A stretch of 64,000 nt of DNA from JACKCR01 sp041390305 (GTDB taxonomy: Bacteria; Eisenbacteria; RBG-16-71-46; CAIMUX01). Where the stretch lies: positions 225,457 through 289,456 of the forward strand of contig JAWKQE010000003.1 of NCBI GenBank assembly GCA_041390305.1. Reading direction: 5' to 3'. The notes beneath the pieces were generated by a model that worked only from the letters and a program-made list of their open reading frames with translations, was not told where the DNA came from and made no database searches. The position numbers and the translations under genes are program-made. This document shows positions 16,438 through 24,969 of the stretch, piece after piece (the first letter of the stretch is position 1; every line of letters starts with the position of its first letter).

Positions 16438-17596
16438 ATGGCGATCGGGTCGCAGCGGATGAGTCAGGGAAGGGTGGTTCTGAGTAGTGCGGTCGGCGTG
16501 GTGGCCGGAGCGATCGTGGCGACATGTGCGATGGGGGAGAGCGGGGGCTCGCCGGTGTACCGGAAGCCGTTTCTCGAAGCCGGGACCGCAAAGATCGGGG
16601 GCTACATCGACATGGAGTTCGTCGTCGACCCGACGACGAGTACGTTCGACCAACATCGCTTCGTGCCGTTCCTCTACGCCGAGGTGAGCGAGTGGGTGCA
16701 CGTCGCGAGTGAGATCGAGTTCGAGCACGGGGGATCGGTTTCGGGAGACGGAGGGGACGGGGAGATCAAGCTCGAGTTCGCCACGATGGACCTGACCCTC
16801 GCGGAAGGGCTGAACTTCCGTGGCGGCGTGATCCTCTCTCCGCTCGGTCGCCTCAATGTCCACCACGACTCGCCGATGCTCGATCTCACGGACCGGCCGA
16901 TCGTCACGCGTCGGGTCATCCCCACCACACTCAGCGAAGCGGGTCTGGGATTCTATGGGACCGTCTATCCGAGCGAGCTCACCGTTCTCGACTACGAGCT
17001 CTATCTCGTCAACGGATTCACGGAAGACGTCGTCTCCGCGGGACGGCTCGACAGAGGGGTGGGCGCGGGAGCCAAGGAGGAGACAACAACAACCACCGCT
17101 CCATCGTCGGACGGCTCGGCTTCAGTCCGCCCTCGGAGGAACCTCATGAGCGGACATGTCGGTGCATGACGAGCGAGGCAGAGCAGCTTCCGTCTTCGCG
17201 GTCGATGGGCAGTTGGCCCGTGGGGCTGTTCCGAACTCCTGGGTGAGGGCGCCAAGGCGGACCTCGCGACGACTGAGGGCGATCCCGTCCCAGGAAGTGC
17301 TCCGTCCGAGGCGGGGACGGCCGGATTCTATGCGGAAGCGCGCTATCACCTGCTTCCCGGCGCGATCCGCCGGTTCCCACAGAGCGTCTTCACTGCGGTG
17401 GCTCGACTCGACCACGTCGATCGGGACACGGAGACCGACGGTGTGCTCGAGCAGCGCATCACGCTGGGTCTCAACTTCCGGCCCACCGAGGACTCCGTCT
17501 TCAAGAACGACCTGCTCTTCGACCGGGCCAGCGGCGCGGCGAACGAGTGGGAGGATTTCGAGGTCGGCTACCATCCAGCATGGCGACCTACTCTAG
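16438..17596 (+). pseudogene. Outer-membrane porin, frame-broken
   Basis: ATG 16438 follows GGAGGTGTTCGAG and a signal-peptide-like N-terminus. The first frame (to about 17080) gives barrel-like sequence: KIGGYIDMEFVVDPTTSTFD, WVHVASEIEFEHGG, LNFRGGVILSPLGRLNVHHD. This resembles phosphate-selective or DUF3138-like porins. Reading then needs a -1 shift near 17080 (DNNNHRSIVGRLGFSP), another frame for HDERGRAASVFAVDGQLARG (about 17160-17225), and a return to the first frame for LLGEGAKADLATTEGD through EWEDFEVGYHP (17236 to about 17575). One more indel restores SMATYF and a stop at 17594-17596. The terminal phenylalanine is the usual barrel ending. Retained similarity through four or more breaks favours consensus errors, but a decaying gene is not excluded. 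Probable role: uptake of a chelate under Fur control. Confidence 0.65.
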
Positions 17597-17614
17597 CCAC
17601 ACCGGAGGCACACC

Positions 17615-18243
17615 CTGGACACGTCTCACAGACTACGTTCCGCTCGCCTGCTCGGCGCTGCCCTCGCCGCACCAGGAATGTCTGGCCGCGTCGCTTGGGC
17701 GGAGGATTCGGGCACGAACGAGGGGCGTCCGAGTGGACGCGGAGATCGGCGAAGCACACGTGTACGCGACGCTGACGAGGCGGCGGAGATCTTCCGTCGA
17801 AGATCTCGCGTCACCGGGTCGCCCTAGAGGAAGCGGAACTCTCGAGCGCTTGCGGTCAGAGGATCGGGGCGGGCGCTCCCAGGGACACCTTGGAGCTCCT
17901 CTGTCCCCGGGCCGAATCGGGAGCGCTCCTCGGCTACGCGCTGGTGGACGAAGAGGTCGGCAAGTACCGGCCGATCACGTTCCTGGTCGGGACCGACGCA
18001 GACCTCTCGGTGAAGGGCGTCGAAGTGCTCGTCTACCGCGAGAGTCGGGGCGGAGAGGTCCAGAAGGCGCGCTTCCTCCGTCAGTATCGCGGGAAGGTTG
18101 CCGACGACCCGATCCGGATCAACAAGGACATTCTCAACATCGCAGGTGCGACCCTGTCGGTGCGTGCGCTCAACCTGGGCGTTCGGCGAGTCCTCGTCTC
18201 GCTGGAGATGCTATCGGAGAGAGGAGCCTTGCCCACGCCATGA
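17615..18243 (+). pseudogene. Exported FMN-binding domain protein, frame-broken near N-terminus
   Basis: The 3' part (from about 17797 to 18243, frame 1) is intact: ISRHRVALEEAEL, ESGALLGYALVDEEVGKYRP, then KDILNIAGATLSVRALNLGV near the end. The last is the FMN-attachment region of RnfG/NqrC/NosR-type FMN-binding domains, in which a threonine in a GAT[LS]S-like motif is flavinylated by ApbE. The 5' part is in another frame, beginning near 17615 with a basic stretch and hydrophobic LLGAALAAPGM, then DADEAAEIF. One indel near 17791-17797 joins them. No start codon is certain; CUG 17615 or a start lost to an indel is possible. The stop overlaps the next gene by four bases (ATGA). It should be a periplasmic, covalently flavinylated electron carrier; the ApbE gene at 18760 is its natural partner. 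Confidence 0.7.
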
Positions 18244-18779
18244 CCCAGTACTACGCCTACAAACGGTTCCGCCTCGATCGTGCGCCAAAGAACACGCGGA
18301 TCCTGATCACCTGTTTCTACTTCATGATCTCCCTCGCCGTCGCGGTGGGCGTGATCAACTACAAGGTGCGGACTCACCTCACTCCGGCCGGTACGGCGGC
18401 GTGGTATCTGGGGAACGAGGACGCGTCGGGCGAGGTCGACGAACTGCTCTTCCCGAAGACGGTGCACGAACTCCTCGACGTGACTCACCCCCACCTCTTC
18501 GAGCAGACACTGATCGTGTTCGTCCTCTGCCACTTCTTCGGGCTCACCAGAGTCCGTGATCGGTGGAAGCGGTTCGTGTACATCGCTTCCTTCTCGGCCG
18601 TCCTACTCGATATCGGGAGTCCGTGGCTCGTTCGGTTCGTTTCGGCATCGTTCGCGCCGCTCCATCTCCTGGGGACGACGCTCCTGTCGGTGATGTTCCT
18701 CACCCTCATCGCCGTGCCTCTCTACGAGATGTGGATCGGGTTCGAGAAGGAGGAGTCGTATGACTGGGTTCGCCCCTGA
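18240..18779 (+). CDS. Four-helix membrane protein in the flavinylation operon
   Basis: A 179-residue protein; ATG 18240 overlaps the stop of the FMN-binding gene (ATGA). Hydrophobic segments lie at about residues 21-40, 86-104, 112-131 and 142-166. Histidines 83, 85, 98 (VFVLCHFFGL) and 142 (APLHLLG) lie in or next to helices 2 and 4, a pattern that could hold b-type haem. A periplasmic or cytoplasmic loop of about 45 residues follows the first helix. I do not recognise a named family. Its place between the flavoprotein and ApbE suggests that it passes electrons from the quinone pool to the exported flavin protein. It is the only gene of this operon without a frame break. Its end overlaps the start of the ApbE gene by 20 bases. 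Confidence 0.75.
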   Translation: MTQYYAYKRFRLDRAPKNTRILITCFYFMISLAVAVGVINYKVRTHLTPAGTAAWYLGNEDASGEVDELLFPKTVHELLDVTHPHLFEQTLIVFVLCHFFGLTRVRDRWKRFVYIASFSAVLLDIGSPWLVRFVSASFAPLHLLGTTLLSVMFLTLIAVPLYEMWIGFEKEESYDWVRP

Positions 18780-19904
18780 TCGGCGCCGTTTCCTCCGTCG
18801 CCTCGGCCAGATCGGAGTCTGGTGTGCGGCCGCGGGTGTCGTCCCACGCGTCACGCCTCTCCTCTGCGCGGAGACGACGCGTGCCGCGGACCTGGGCACG
18901 ATTGGATCGTCGACTCTGCCCGTGCCGCCCGAGCTTCCGGACTCGAAGCGCTTCGCACCGTGCGTTCGTTCCTCGCGATGGGGACGCTCTTCGAGATCGA
19001 GATCCAGGGAGTTCGAGGGACGATGCGATCGAGGTTGTCTGGAGTGTCCGTCGCGAGCTCCGACGGCTCGAAGAGGCACTCACCGTGTTCCATCCCGAAT
19101 CTGGGCTCGCGCGACTCGCCAGGACGGCCGAGGGGCGGTGGGTCGACGTGTCGCCTGTGCTCGTGGACGTACTCGGTGTGGCGCGGAAGGCCGTCGTTCG
19201 CACGGGGGGAGCGTTCGATCCTACCGTGGCTCCGATGATGCGGAGCTGGGGACTCACCGGGCCAAGTCTCGTCGAGCCGAGCGCCCAGTCCTGGCGGAAC
19301 TGGAGGAGCTGTCCCGGTTGGGATGCGCTCGAGGTCGACGCGGCAGGGAGCCGGGTGCGTCGGTTGGATCGACGGATCGAAGTCGACCTCGGTGGCATCG
19401 GCAGGGATCGCGCTCGACTCGTCGCTCGAGATTCTCGCGGCGCGCCGAGTGGAGAGCGGGATCCTCAACTTCGGCGGCAGCATCGGAATCGTGGGGCCGC
19501 CGAAGAACGCGGACGCGTGGTCCGTCGGGATCGCACATCCACGGGTCGATGGCGCACTCTGGACCACGGTGGGGGTGAGGTCGGGGTGTCTGACGACTTC
19601 CGCGGACTCGGAGCGCTTCCACACGGATCGGTCCGGCAGACGGATCCATCACATCCTCGATCCAAGGTCGGGAGCTCCCGTCTCCGGCGTCGCTTCCGTC
19701 ACCGTCTGGACGGAGAGCGGTGTGGATGGTGACGTCGACTCGACCGCCTCGTTCGTGAGTGCCGGGGCGCCCGAGGGAACGTATCGAGTCGGTGCAGTCT
19801 CGCGCACCGATCTACGTCTCCTGGCCGACATCACTCCGGGACGTGGAGCGGATGGGGTGCTACGTGCCGAGACGAGCGGGGACTGGTCGAGTCCGCTCGG
19901 ATAG
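18760..19904 (+). pseudogene. apbE: FAD:protein FMN transferase (ApbE), Tat-exported, frame-broken
   Basis: ATG 18760 follows GAAGGAGGAGTCGT. The N-terminus MTGFAPDRRRFLRRLGQIGV carries a twin-arginine signal. Further parts lie in other frames: RTVRSFLAMGTLFEIEIQG (about 18955-19010), ELRRLEEALTVFHPESGLAR and GGAFDPTVAPMMRSWGL (about 19050-19255), then from about 19400 to the end IALDSSLEILAARRVESGIL, NFGGSIGIVGPP and HHILDPRSGAPVSGVASVTV. HILDPRSGxP and the NxGG segment are ApbE hallmarks for FAD and metal binding. At least three indels must be corrected. ApbE moves FMN from FAD to a threonine of FMN-binding domains, matching the neighbour at 17615. The final metal-binding segment reads VDSTASFVSAG, close to the family DxxSTA pattern. 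Confidence 0.7.
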
Positions 19905-20584
19905 CCGGAGTGGTGCGCTCTCACTCCAATGAAAGGTGATTCTCCGGTATCAACCGACGCGAGGCTTCCCACATGGAAGTGCTGTTGCGAAGAGCAGAGC
20001 GCTCCTCACGTCGCCGCGAACGCTTGCCCGAGAGGACTCCGGTCGGGGAGGACTCGAGGGACGAGGAGCCCGGGAGGGTGCCCCCACCCGGGCTTCTCGG
20101 CGGCGACGGGAGGTGCCGCTCGCTACGAAAGACGGCGCCCCCCTGGCAATGTCGTCGATCTGCCACGACGTAGCGGGCGAGGCCGAGCCCGATCAGCCCT
20201 TCGGTCGTCCACATCCCTCGGCCATGGGGAGAGCAGGGCCGAGGAATGCGACGAGCAGCGTCGCCCGACGCCGTACCGAGGCTGATGGGGACGACCGGGA
20301 AGCCCGTGTGCCTTCCGTCACTCCGCCAGAAAGAACCCACGGATCGATGGTGGAGGTTCCCGCGTTGCCTTCGGTACCCCTACAGGTGGTGCCGGGCTTC
20401 CCGGTCGCGTGTTCGCGGTGAGGCCTGCGCATCGGTACGGCAACATCGGGGCACGCTCCGTGCCATGACCGCGTCACGAACATGGGACGTCTTGCAAGGC
20501 GTTGTGATGTCTGTGGGTTTCGTCAGCGAAGGCGGTAGGAGTCGGCGGCGGTCCGCAATCTACATTGTGGGGAGTTCTGCCGCA
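19905..20584. other. Intergenic region with terminator and possible decayed minus-strand fragment
   Basis: No intact gene is visible. A strong hairpin at 20067-20094 should end the flavin operon. On the minus strand, about 20280-20170, two frames joined by one indel give a signal-peptide-like stretch (RRRATLLVAFLGPALPMAEG) followed by MWTTEGLIGLGLARYVVAD. This could be the start of a small exported protein or its remnant, but support is weak and I make no call. Confidence 0.35.
20067..20094 (+). terminator. Terminator hairpin after ApbE operon
   Basis: Perfect 8-bp arms (20067-20074 and 20087-20094) extend inward by a GGG/CCC pairing across one mismatch. It lies about 160 bases after the ApbE stop. 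Only a short pyrimidine run follows. Confidence 0.6.
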
Positions 20585-20983
20585 TCAGTGGCGGGATGGG
20601 GCGCCTTCCGGGGCGGCTGCGCACTCGGGGCAACGGCCGTAGAAGACCACCTCGTGATCTTCGACCACGAACCCCTTCGGCGGCAGGAGTCGGATGTCCT
20701 CCAGGCAGTCCTCGACTTCGAAGACCTTCCCACAAACGCGACAGTGGAAGTGGTGATGATGCCCCTTCCCGGCCTTTTCATACCGGTCGGGCATTCCTGG
20801 AAGTTCGACGCGTACGAGCCAACCCTCTTCCGCCAGACTCTTGATCGTGCGGTAGACGGTAGCCATCCCCATGCCCGGGCAATCGGACTGGGCGGCGTCC
20901 AGGACTTCTTCGGGAGCGAGAGGGCGGTCGGCATCGGCGAGCGCCTTGCGGATCGCTCGCCGTTGACGTGTGTTTCGCTGCAC
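20585..20983 (-). CDS. Fur-family metalloregulator (Fur/Zur/PerR)
   Basis: A 132-residue protein starting with GTG at 20983, 19 bases after the stop of the bS18 gene on the same strand. The winged helix is MATVYRTIKSLAEEGWLVRV. The metal-sensing part contains GKGHHHHFHCRVCGKVFEVE (the HHHxHxxC motif with the first CxxC) and a second pair in GRCPEC near the C-terminus, forming the structural zinc site. Fur, Zur and PerR cannot be told apart by these motifs alone. Neighbouring bS18 and bL28 genes, both of the cysteine-poor type, hint at Zur, because Zur controls such paralogues in some bacteria. The Fur box at 16321 before the porin operon fits Fur. Both links are inference. Confidence 0.9.
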   Translation of the reverse strand: MQRNTRQRRAIRKALADADRPLAPEEVLDAAQSDCPGMGMATVYRTIKSLAEEGWLVRVELPGMPDRYEKAGKGHHHHFHCRVCGKVFEVEDCLEDIRLLPPKGFVVEDHEVVFYGRCPECAAAPEGAPSRH

Positions 20984-21002
20984 CGTGCCGGCCGGGCGGT
21001 TC

Positions 21003-21245
21003 CTAGCGGCGGTCGTCGCGGACGGCGAACGGCAGGAGGGCGAGCATCCGCGCGCGCTTGATCTCGCGGACCAGAGCCCGGTGATACTTTGCGCTCACGC
21101 CGGTGATCCGACGAGGGACGATCCGTCCGAAGGGGGACAGGAAACGGGCGAGAAAGTCCGGGTTCTTGTAGCTGATCTTCTCGACCAGCTCGGGATCCTT
21201 CAGGAACGGACAGACCTTCTTACGGGGCGGAAACTTGCGAGCCAT
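21003..21245 (-). CDS. rpsR: Small-subunit ribosomal protein bS18
   Basis: An 80-residue protein with a strong GGAGGATGA ribosome binding site before ATG 21245. KNPDFLARFLSPFGRIVPRR and GVSAKYHRALVREIKRARML are diagnostic of bS18, which binds 16S rRNA with bS6 on the platform. A single cysteine in KKVCPFLKD remains where zinc-binding variants have CxxC, so this is a zinc-free type. The usual partners rpsF, ssb and rplI are not nearby. It precedes the Fur-family gene by 19 bases, suggesting cotranscription. Confidence 0.95.
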   Translation of the reverse strand: MARKFPPRKKVCPFLKDPELVEKISYKNPDFLARFLSPFGRIVPRRITGVSAKYHRALVREIKRARMLALLPFAVRDDRR

Positions 21246-21517
21246 TCATCCTCCTCGCCATCTTGGACTGACGGGCGGGACTTCACGCGCGCTCTCCCCA
21301 GAGCGAAACGCCTGTCCCACCGATCGCGAAACTGAGCCCCGGATAGTAGGGATCGGGGAGGGGGCGTGTCAATGGTGAGGGTGCCTCGACAGGGATCTGG
21401 TGCCGGGGGGCGTGGGGCGATAGGGTACGCGTTCTGCCGGTGTCGCGCGCGGTGTGCCGCCCCGCGTCACGCCCCGCGTCCCGCCGGTGCAACGGACTCG
21501 TCGGAATCGGAGGCATC

Positions 21518-22867
21518 GTGACTACGACTGTAGATATTCTCCTGCGTGGAGGCACCGCCGTCACCCCACAGGGCACCGAAGTCGTCCACATCGGAACGAC
21601 AGGTGGCCGTATCACCTGGATCGGCAGTGACTTGACGGGTGCGCCGTCGGCGCGTGAGACAGTCGACGTCACCGGGCTCCACGTCCTGCCCGGCGTGATC
21701 GATCCGCAGGTCCACTTCCGGGAGCCCGGGGGAGAGCACAAGGAAGACCTCGAGACGGGGACGAGGGCGGCTGTCCTCGGGGGCGTCACGGCGATCCTGG
21801 AGATGCCGAACACCGAGCCGCCGACGACGACCGTGCCCGCGCTCCAGGAGAAGCTCCGACTCGCCGCGGGAAGGGCCTGGTGTGACCACGCGTTCTTCGT
21901 CGGCGCGCGTCCCGACAACCTCGAGACGCTCGGCGAACTCGAACTCCACGCCGGTTGCGCCGGCGTGAAGATCTTCATGGGCAAGTCGACGGGTGGACTC
22001 CTCGTCGACAGTGAGGAAGGGCTCCACCTGGCGCTCTCGTCCGGACGTCGCCGCGTTGCGGTCCATGCCGAGGACGAGGCCCGGATGCGGGAACGGAAGC
22101 CGATCGTCGAGGCTTCCCGTGACGTCCACGATCACCCCGTCTGGCGGGACGCGGAGAGCGCCCGTCTCGCAACCGATCGGCTCCTCCGGGTGGCGCGGAA
22201 GGTCGGGCGACGGGTGCACGTGCTTCACGTCACGACCGGCGACGAACTGCCCCTACTCGCCGCGAACCGCGACGTCGCGACGTTCGAGACGACGCCCCAG
22301 CACCTAACGCTCTCTGCGCCGGAGTGCTATGACCGGCTCGGGACCTTCGCCCAGATGAATCCACCGATCCGGACCGCGGAGCACCGGGAGGCGCTCTGGG
22401 AAGCCGTCCGGACGGGGCTCCTCGACGCGATCGGCTCGGACCACGCGCCGCACACCCGTGAGGAGAAGGCGCGTCCCTACCCGGAGAGCCCGTCGGGGAT
22501 GACCGGGGTGCAGACGCTCGTCCCCGTCATGCTGAACCACGTCCACGAAGGACGGCTCAGCCTCGAGCGGTTCGTCGACCTGACCAGCACCGGCCCGGCC
22601 CGGGTCTACGGCCTCGTCCGGAAGGGACGGATCTCGCCCGGGTACGACGCGGACTTCACGATCGTCGATCTCGCGGCGACGCGGACGGTCGAGGAGAGCT
22701 GGATCGCGAGCCGCTGCGGGTGGAGTCCGTTCTCGGGGGTGTCGCTGACGGGATGGCCCCAGATGACGATCTTGCGGGGGGCGGTGGTGATGCGCGATCT
22801 CGAGACGGTCGGAACGCCGGTCGGCCGGCCGGTCGAGTTCTTCGATACGCTCCAGCCCGGGGCGTAG
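21518..22867 (+). CDS. pyrC: Dihydroorotase (amidohydrolase superfamily)
   Basis: A 449-residue enzyme. GTG 21518 is chosen since TCGGAGGC lies upstream and the protein VTTTVDILLRGG then begins as usual for the family; upstream in-frame sequence is Arg-rich and non-homologous. Motifs: PGVIDPQVHFREPG near residue 58 (one histidine of the metal pair is Gln, as in Bacteroidetes-type enzymes), MPNTEPPT, GVKIFMGKSTGG with the lysine position that is carboxylated in the family, AVHAEDE, HVLHVTT and the catalytic DAIGSDHAPHTREEK. It closes carbamoyl-aspartate to dihydroorotate in pyrimidine synthesis. Allantoinase or hydantoinase activity is less likely given REPG and the PNT motif. It stands alone, followed by a hairpin terminator. 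Confidence 0.88.
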   Translation: MTTTVDILLRGGTAVTPQGTEVVHIGTTGGRITWIGSDLTGAPSARETVDVTGLHVLPGVIDPQVHFREPGGEHKEDLETGTRAAVLGGVTAILEMPNTEPPTTTVPALQEKLRLAAGRAWCDHAFFVGARPDNLETLGELELHAGCAGVKIFMGKSTGGLLVDSEEGLHLALSSGRRRVAVHAEDEARMRERKPIVEASRDVHDHPVWRDAESARLATDRLLRVARKVGRRVHVLHVTTGDELPLLAANRDVATFETTPQHLTLSAPECYDRLGTFAQMNPPIRTAEHREALWEAVRTGLLDAIGSDHAPHTREEKARPYPESPSGMTGVQTLVPVMLNHVHEGRLSLERFVDLTSTGPARVYGLVRKGRISPGYDADFTIVDLAATRTVEESWIASRCGWSPFSGVSLTGWPQMTILRGAVVMRDLETVGTPVGRPVEFFDTLQPGA

Positions 22868-22918
22868 CCGCAGCAGGCGACCAACCGCAATCATCCGGCC
22901 ACAGGGGTGGAAACGAGA

Positions 22919-22942
22919 AGAGCCGCTCCGGGGAGCGGCTCT
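22919..22942. terminator. Hairpin between convergent dihydroorotase and bL28 genes
   Basis: A perfect 11-bp stem (22919-22929 with 22932-22942) closes a two-base loop between the convergent pyrC (+) and rpmB (-) genes. It is probably a bidirectional terminator; there is no long T tract. Confidence 0.65.
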
Positions 22943-22981
22943 CGGCGCCTGCAAATGCAGGAAAGACTTGTGCTTACCAGG

Positions 22982-23224
22982 CTACTTCGCGACGTCCTCG
23001 AGACGGAGGCCGGTCTCGCGCAGGTAGGCGAGGAGGCCCTTCTTGTCGATCGTCTTGATCGCCTTGGTGGAGACGCGGAGCCGCACCCAGCGACCCAGCT
23101 CGCGCACGTAGAGGCGCTTGTTCTGGAGATTCGGAAGCTGCCGCCTCTTCGTCTTGTTGTTGGCGTGCGAGACGTTGTTTCCGGTCATCGGGCGCTTGCC
23201 CGTGAGCTTGCAGAGCCTGGACAT
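22982..23224 (-). CDS. rpmB: Large-subunit ribosomal protein bL28
   Basis: An 80-residue protein. MSRLCKLTGKRPMTGNNVSH and KTKRRQLPNLQNKRLYV are diagnostic of bL28. RVSTKAIKTIDKKGLLAYL matches the C-terminal half. Only one cysteine is present, so this is the zinc-free form. It is transcribed alone and convergently with dihydroorotase. It sits two genes from the Fur-family regulator, which together with the cysteine-poor bS18 raises the possibility of zinc-dependent control, although no operator is evident upstream. Confidence 0.95.
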   Translation of the reverse strand: MSRLCKLTGKRPMTGNNVSHANNKTKRRQLPNLQNKRLYVRELGRWVRLRVSTKAIKTIDKKGLLAYLRETGLRLEDVAK

Positions 23225-23406
23225 GAGGGAACCTCTACTGTCAGCTTCGTTTAGGCCGAACTTGCTGGCCGTGTCTGGTCAGAAGACGGGATCTTACGAA
23301 ACTCTTGGGACGAAGTGCAAGCGGAATCCTCAGGCGGAGTGGCCCGGGTCTGGTACACTGCGCCCGTAACCCACTCACTCCCAGCTTTCGGCACACGAGG
23401 TGGCCC

Positions 23407-24804
23407 ATGCCCAGCCATTCCCGTCTCTCCCTCTCCTTCGTCCTGTTCTCTGCTCTCCTCGGCTCTCTCGCCGTGGCGAATCCGTCGTCGGCGCTCGACC
23501 TCGAGTTCGTGGGGGAGCTCGCCTTCACGAACGATCCCGGCGGTTGTGGCGGTGGCCCGACCGGTGGCTCCGACGTCTGGGGCTATACGGCTCCGGACGG
23601 CACCGAGTACGCGATCATGGGGGTCTACGAAGGGGTCGCGGTGGTCAAAGTCCCGGACATGGAAGTCATCGACGTCATCCCGGGCCCGCAGGACTTCGAC
23701 TGCTACTACCACCGGGACATCAAGACGTACGGGCACTACGCGTACGTCACGAACGAGATGGTCGGAACGAACGAGGGGCTGCTCATTCTCGACCTCCAGT
23801 TCCTTCCGGACCACGTCGAGTACGTGGGCTCCTATCCGGACTTCTCGATCACGTCGCACAACCTCACCATCGACACCGCCACAGGGTACGCCTACCTCCA
23901 GAACCCGGGCGGGGTCCGGATCGTCAGCCTCGCGAACCCGACCGCACCTGTGGACGTGAAGTTCATGTCGATCACCGGCGTGCACGACGTCTTCGCCCAG
24001 AACGACATGCTCTACGTTGCCGAGGGGTTCACCGGCAAGTTCTCGATCTGGGACGTGACCGACAAGCAGAACCCGGTGCGTCTCTGCCACCCGACCATCC
24101 AGAACGCCGGCTACTGCCACAACATCTGGGCCACGGAGGACGGGCGCTACTTCATGACGACGGAAGAGACGACGAACAAGACGACGAAGATGTGGGATGC
24201 GCTCGATCCCTCGAACCCGGTGCTCCTCGGCGAGTGGCTCGGTGCGAACGCTCTCGCGCACAACACGCAGCTGATGGGTGATCTGGCCTTCATCTCCCAC
24301 TACTCCTACGGAATCAGCGTGGTCGACATCAGCGATCCAAACGCCCCGGTCGAAGTCGGGCACTACGACACCTATCCCGACCACGACAACTCGGCCTTCG
24401 TCGGTTGCTGGGGCGCCTATCCGTACACGCAGAGCGGCTACGTCTACGCGAGCGACATCGAGGGGGACTTGGTCGTGCTCCGCTACCTCGACCCGGCCGC
24501 GGTTCCGACGCCTTCGGCCACCACTGCTCAGTTCCAGGCCTTCCCGAATCCGTCACGCGACGAGACGACGCTACGCTACCGGATCGAGGACGCGAGCCGC
24601 GTTCGGCTCGAGGTGTTCTCGGCGGCGGGCGAACGCGTGCGCGAGATCCTGAACGCGGACGCTTCGGCCGGGGCGCACGAGGCATTTTGGGACGGCCGGG
24701 ACGCGGCCGGAAGGTCGGTGCCCGGTGGGGCCTACTTCCTTCGTCTCGCGGTCGACGGTCCCCGGGGCTTCGAGGTCACGCGGAAGATCGTCCGCACCCG
24801 CTGA
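23407..24804 (+). CDS. Choice-of-anchor B (LVIVD-repeat) secreted protein with FlgD-like tail
   Basis: A 465-residue protein; ATG 23407 follows GAGGTGGCCC. The signal peptide ends near NPSSALD (about residue 29). Repeats about residues 30-370 contain LVIVD-type beta-propeller strands (LLILDLQFLPDHVEYVGSYP, SIWDVTDKQNPVRL, ISVVDISDPNAPVEVGHYDT). Conserved histidine-rich turns (CYYHRDIKTYGHYAYV, AGYCHNIWATEDGRY, DHDNSAFVGCWGAYPY) match the choice-of-anchor B family. Residues about 385-465 form the FlgD-like sandwich: FPNPSRDETTLRYRI, VFSAAGERVREIL, FWDGRDAAGRSVPGGAYFLR. It is probably surface-exposed or released. The family has no known enzyme role; ligand binding is likely. Confidence 0.85.
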   Translation: MPSHSRLSLSFVLFSALLGSLAVANPSSALDLEFVGELAFTNDPGGCGGGPTGGSDVWGYTAPDGTEYAIMGVYEGVAVVKVPDMEVIDVIPGPQDFDCYYHRDIKTYGHYAYVTNEMVGTNEGLLILDLQFLPDHVEYVGSYPDFSITSHNLTIDTATGYAYLQNPGGVRIVSLANPTAPVDVKFMSITGVHDVFAQNDMLYVAEGFTGKFSIWDVTDKQNPVRLCHPTIQNAGYCHNIWATEDGRYFMTTEETTNKTTKMWDALDPSNPVLLGEWLGANALAHNTQLMGDLAFISHYSYGISVVDISDPNAPVEVGHYDTYPDHDNSAFVGCWGAYPYTQSGYVYASDIEGDLVVLRYLDPAAVPTPSATTAQFQAFPNPSRDETTLRYRIEDASRVRLEVFSAAGERVREILNADASAGAHEAFWDGRDAAGRSVPGGAYFLRLAVDGPRGFEVTRKIVRTR

Positions 24805-24895
24805 GTCGGCGAAGGCGATTCCGTGGGGCTGCGGCCCACGGTCAACGCGCCCGGGACCGGATCGCCCGACGACGTGTTGCGGATCGAAAGAGAGA

Positions 24896-24922
24896 GGCCG
24901 GGTCGGCGATACCGACCCGGCC
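24896..24922. terminator. Hairpin between convergent LVIVD and subtilase genes
   Basis: A perfect 11-bp stem (24896-24906 with 24912-24922) with a five-base loop separates the convergent genes and probably stops transcription in both directions. Confidence 0.7.
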
Positions 24923-24969
24923 TTCGCATGTTCGGTAGCGCTGAGAGCCGGCCGCGGGACGTCGGTCGA

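Noticed and set aside
21552..22867. Allantoinase or hydantoinase as the identity of the amidohydrolase
   Set aside because: HFREPG, MPNTxPPT and the SDHAPHTxEEK motif fit dihydroorotase better, and no purine-degradation genes are nearby.
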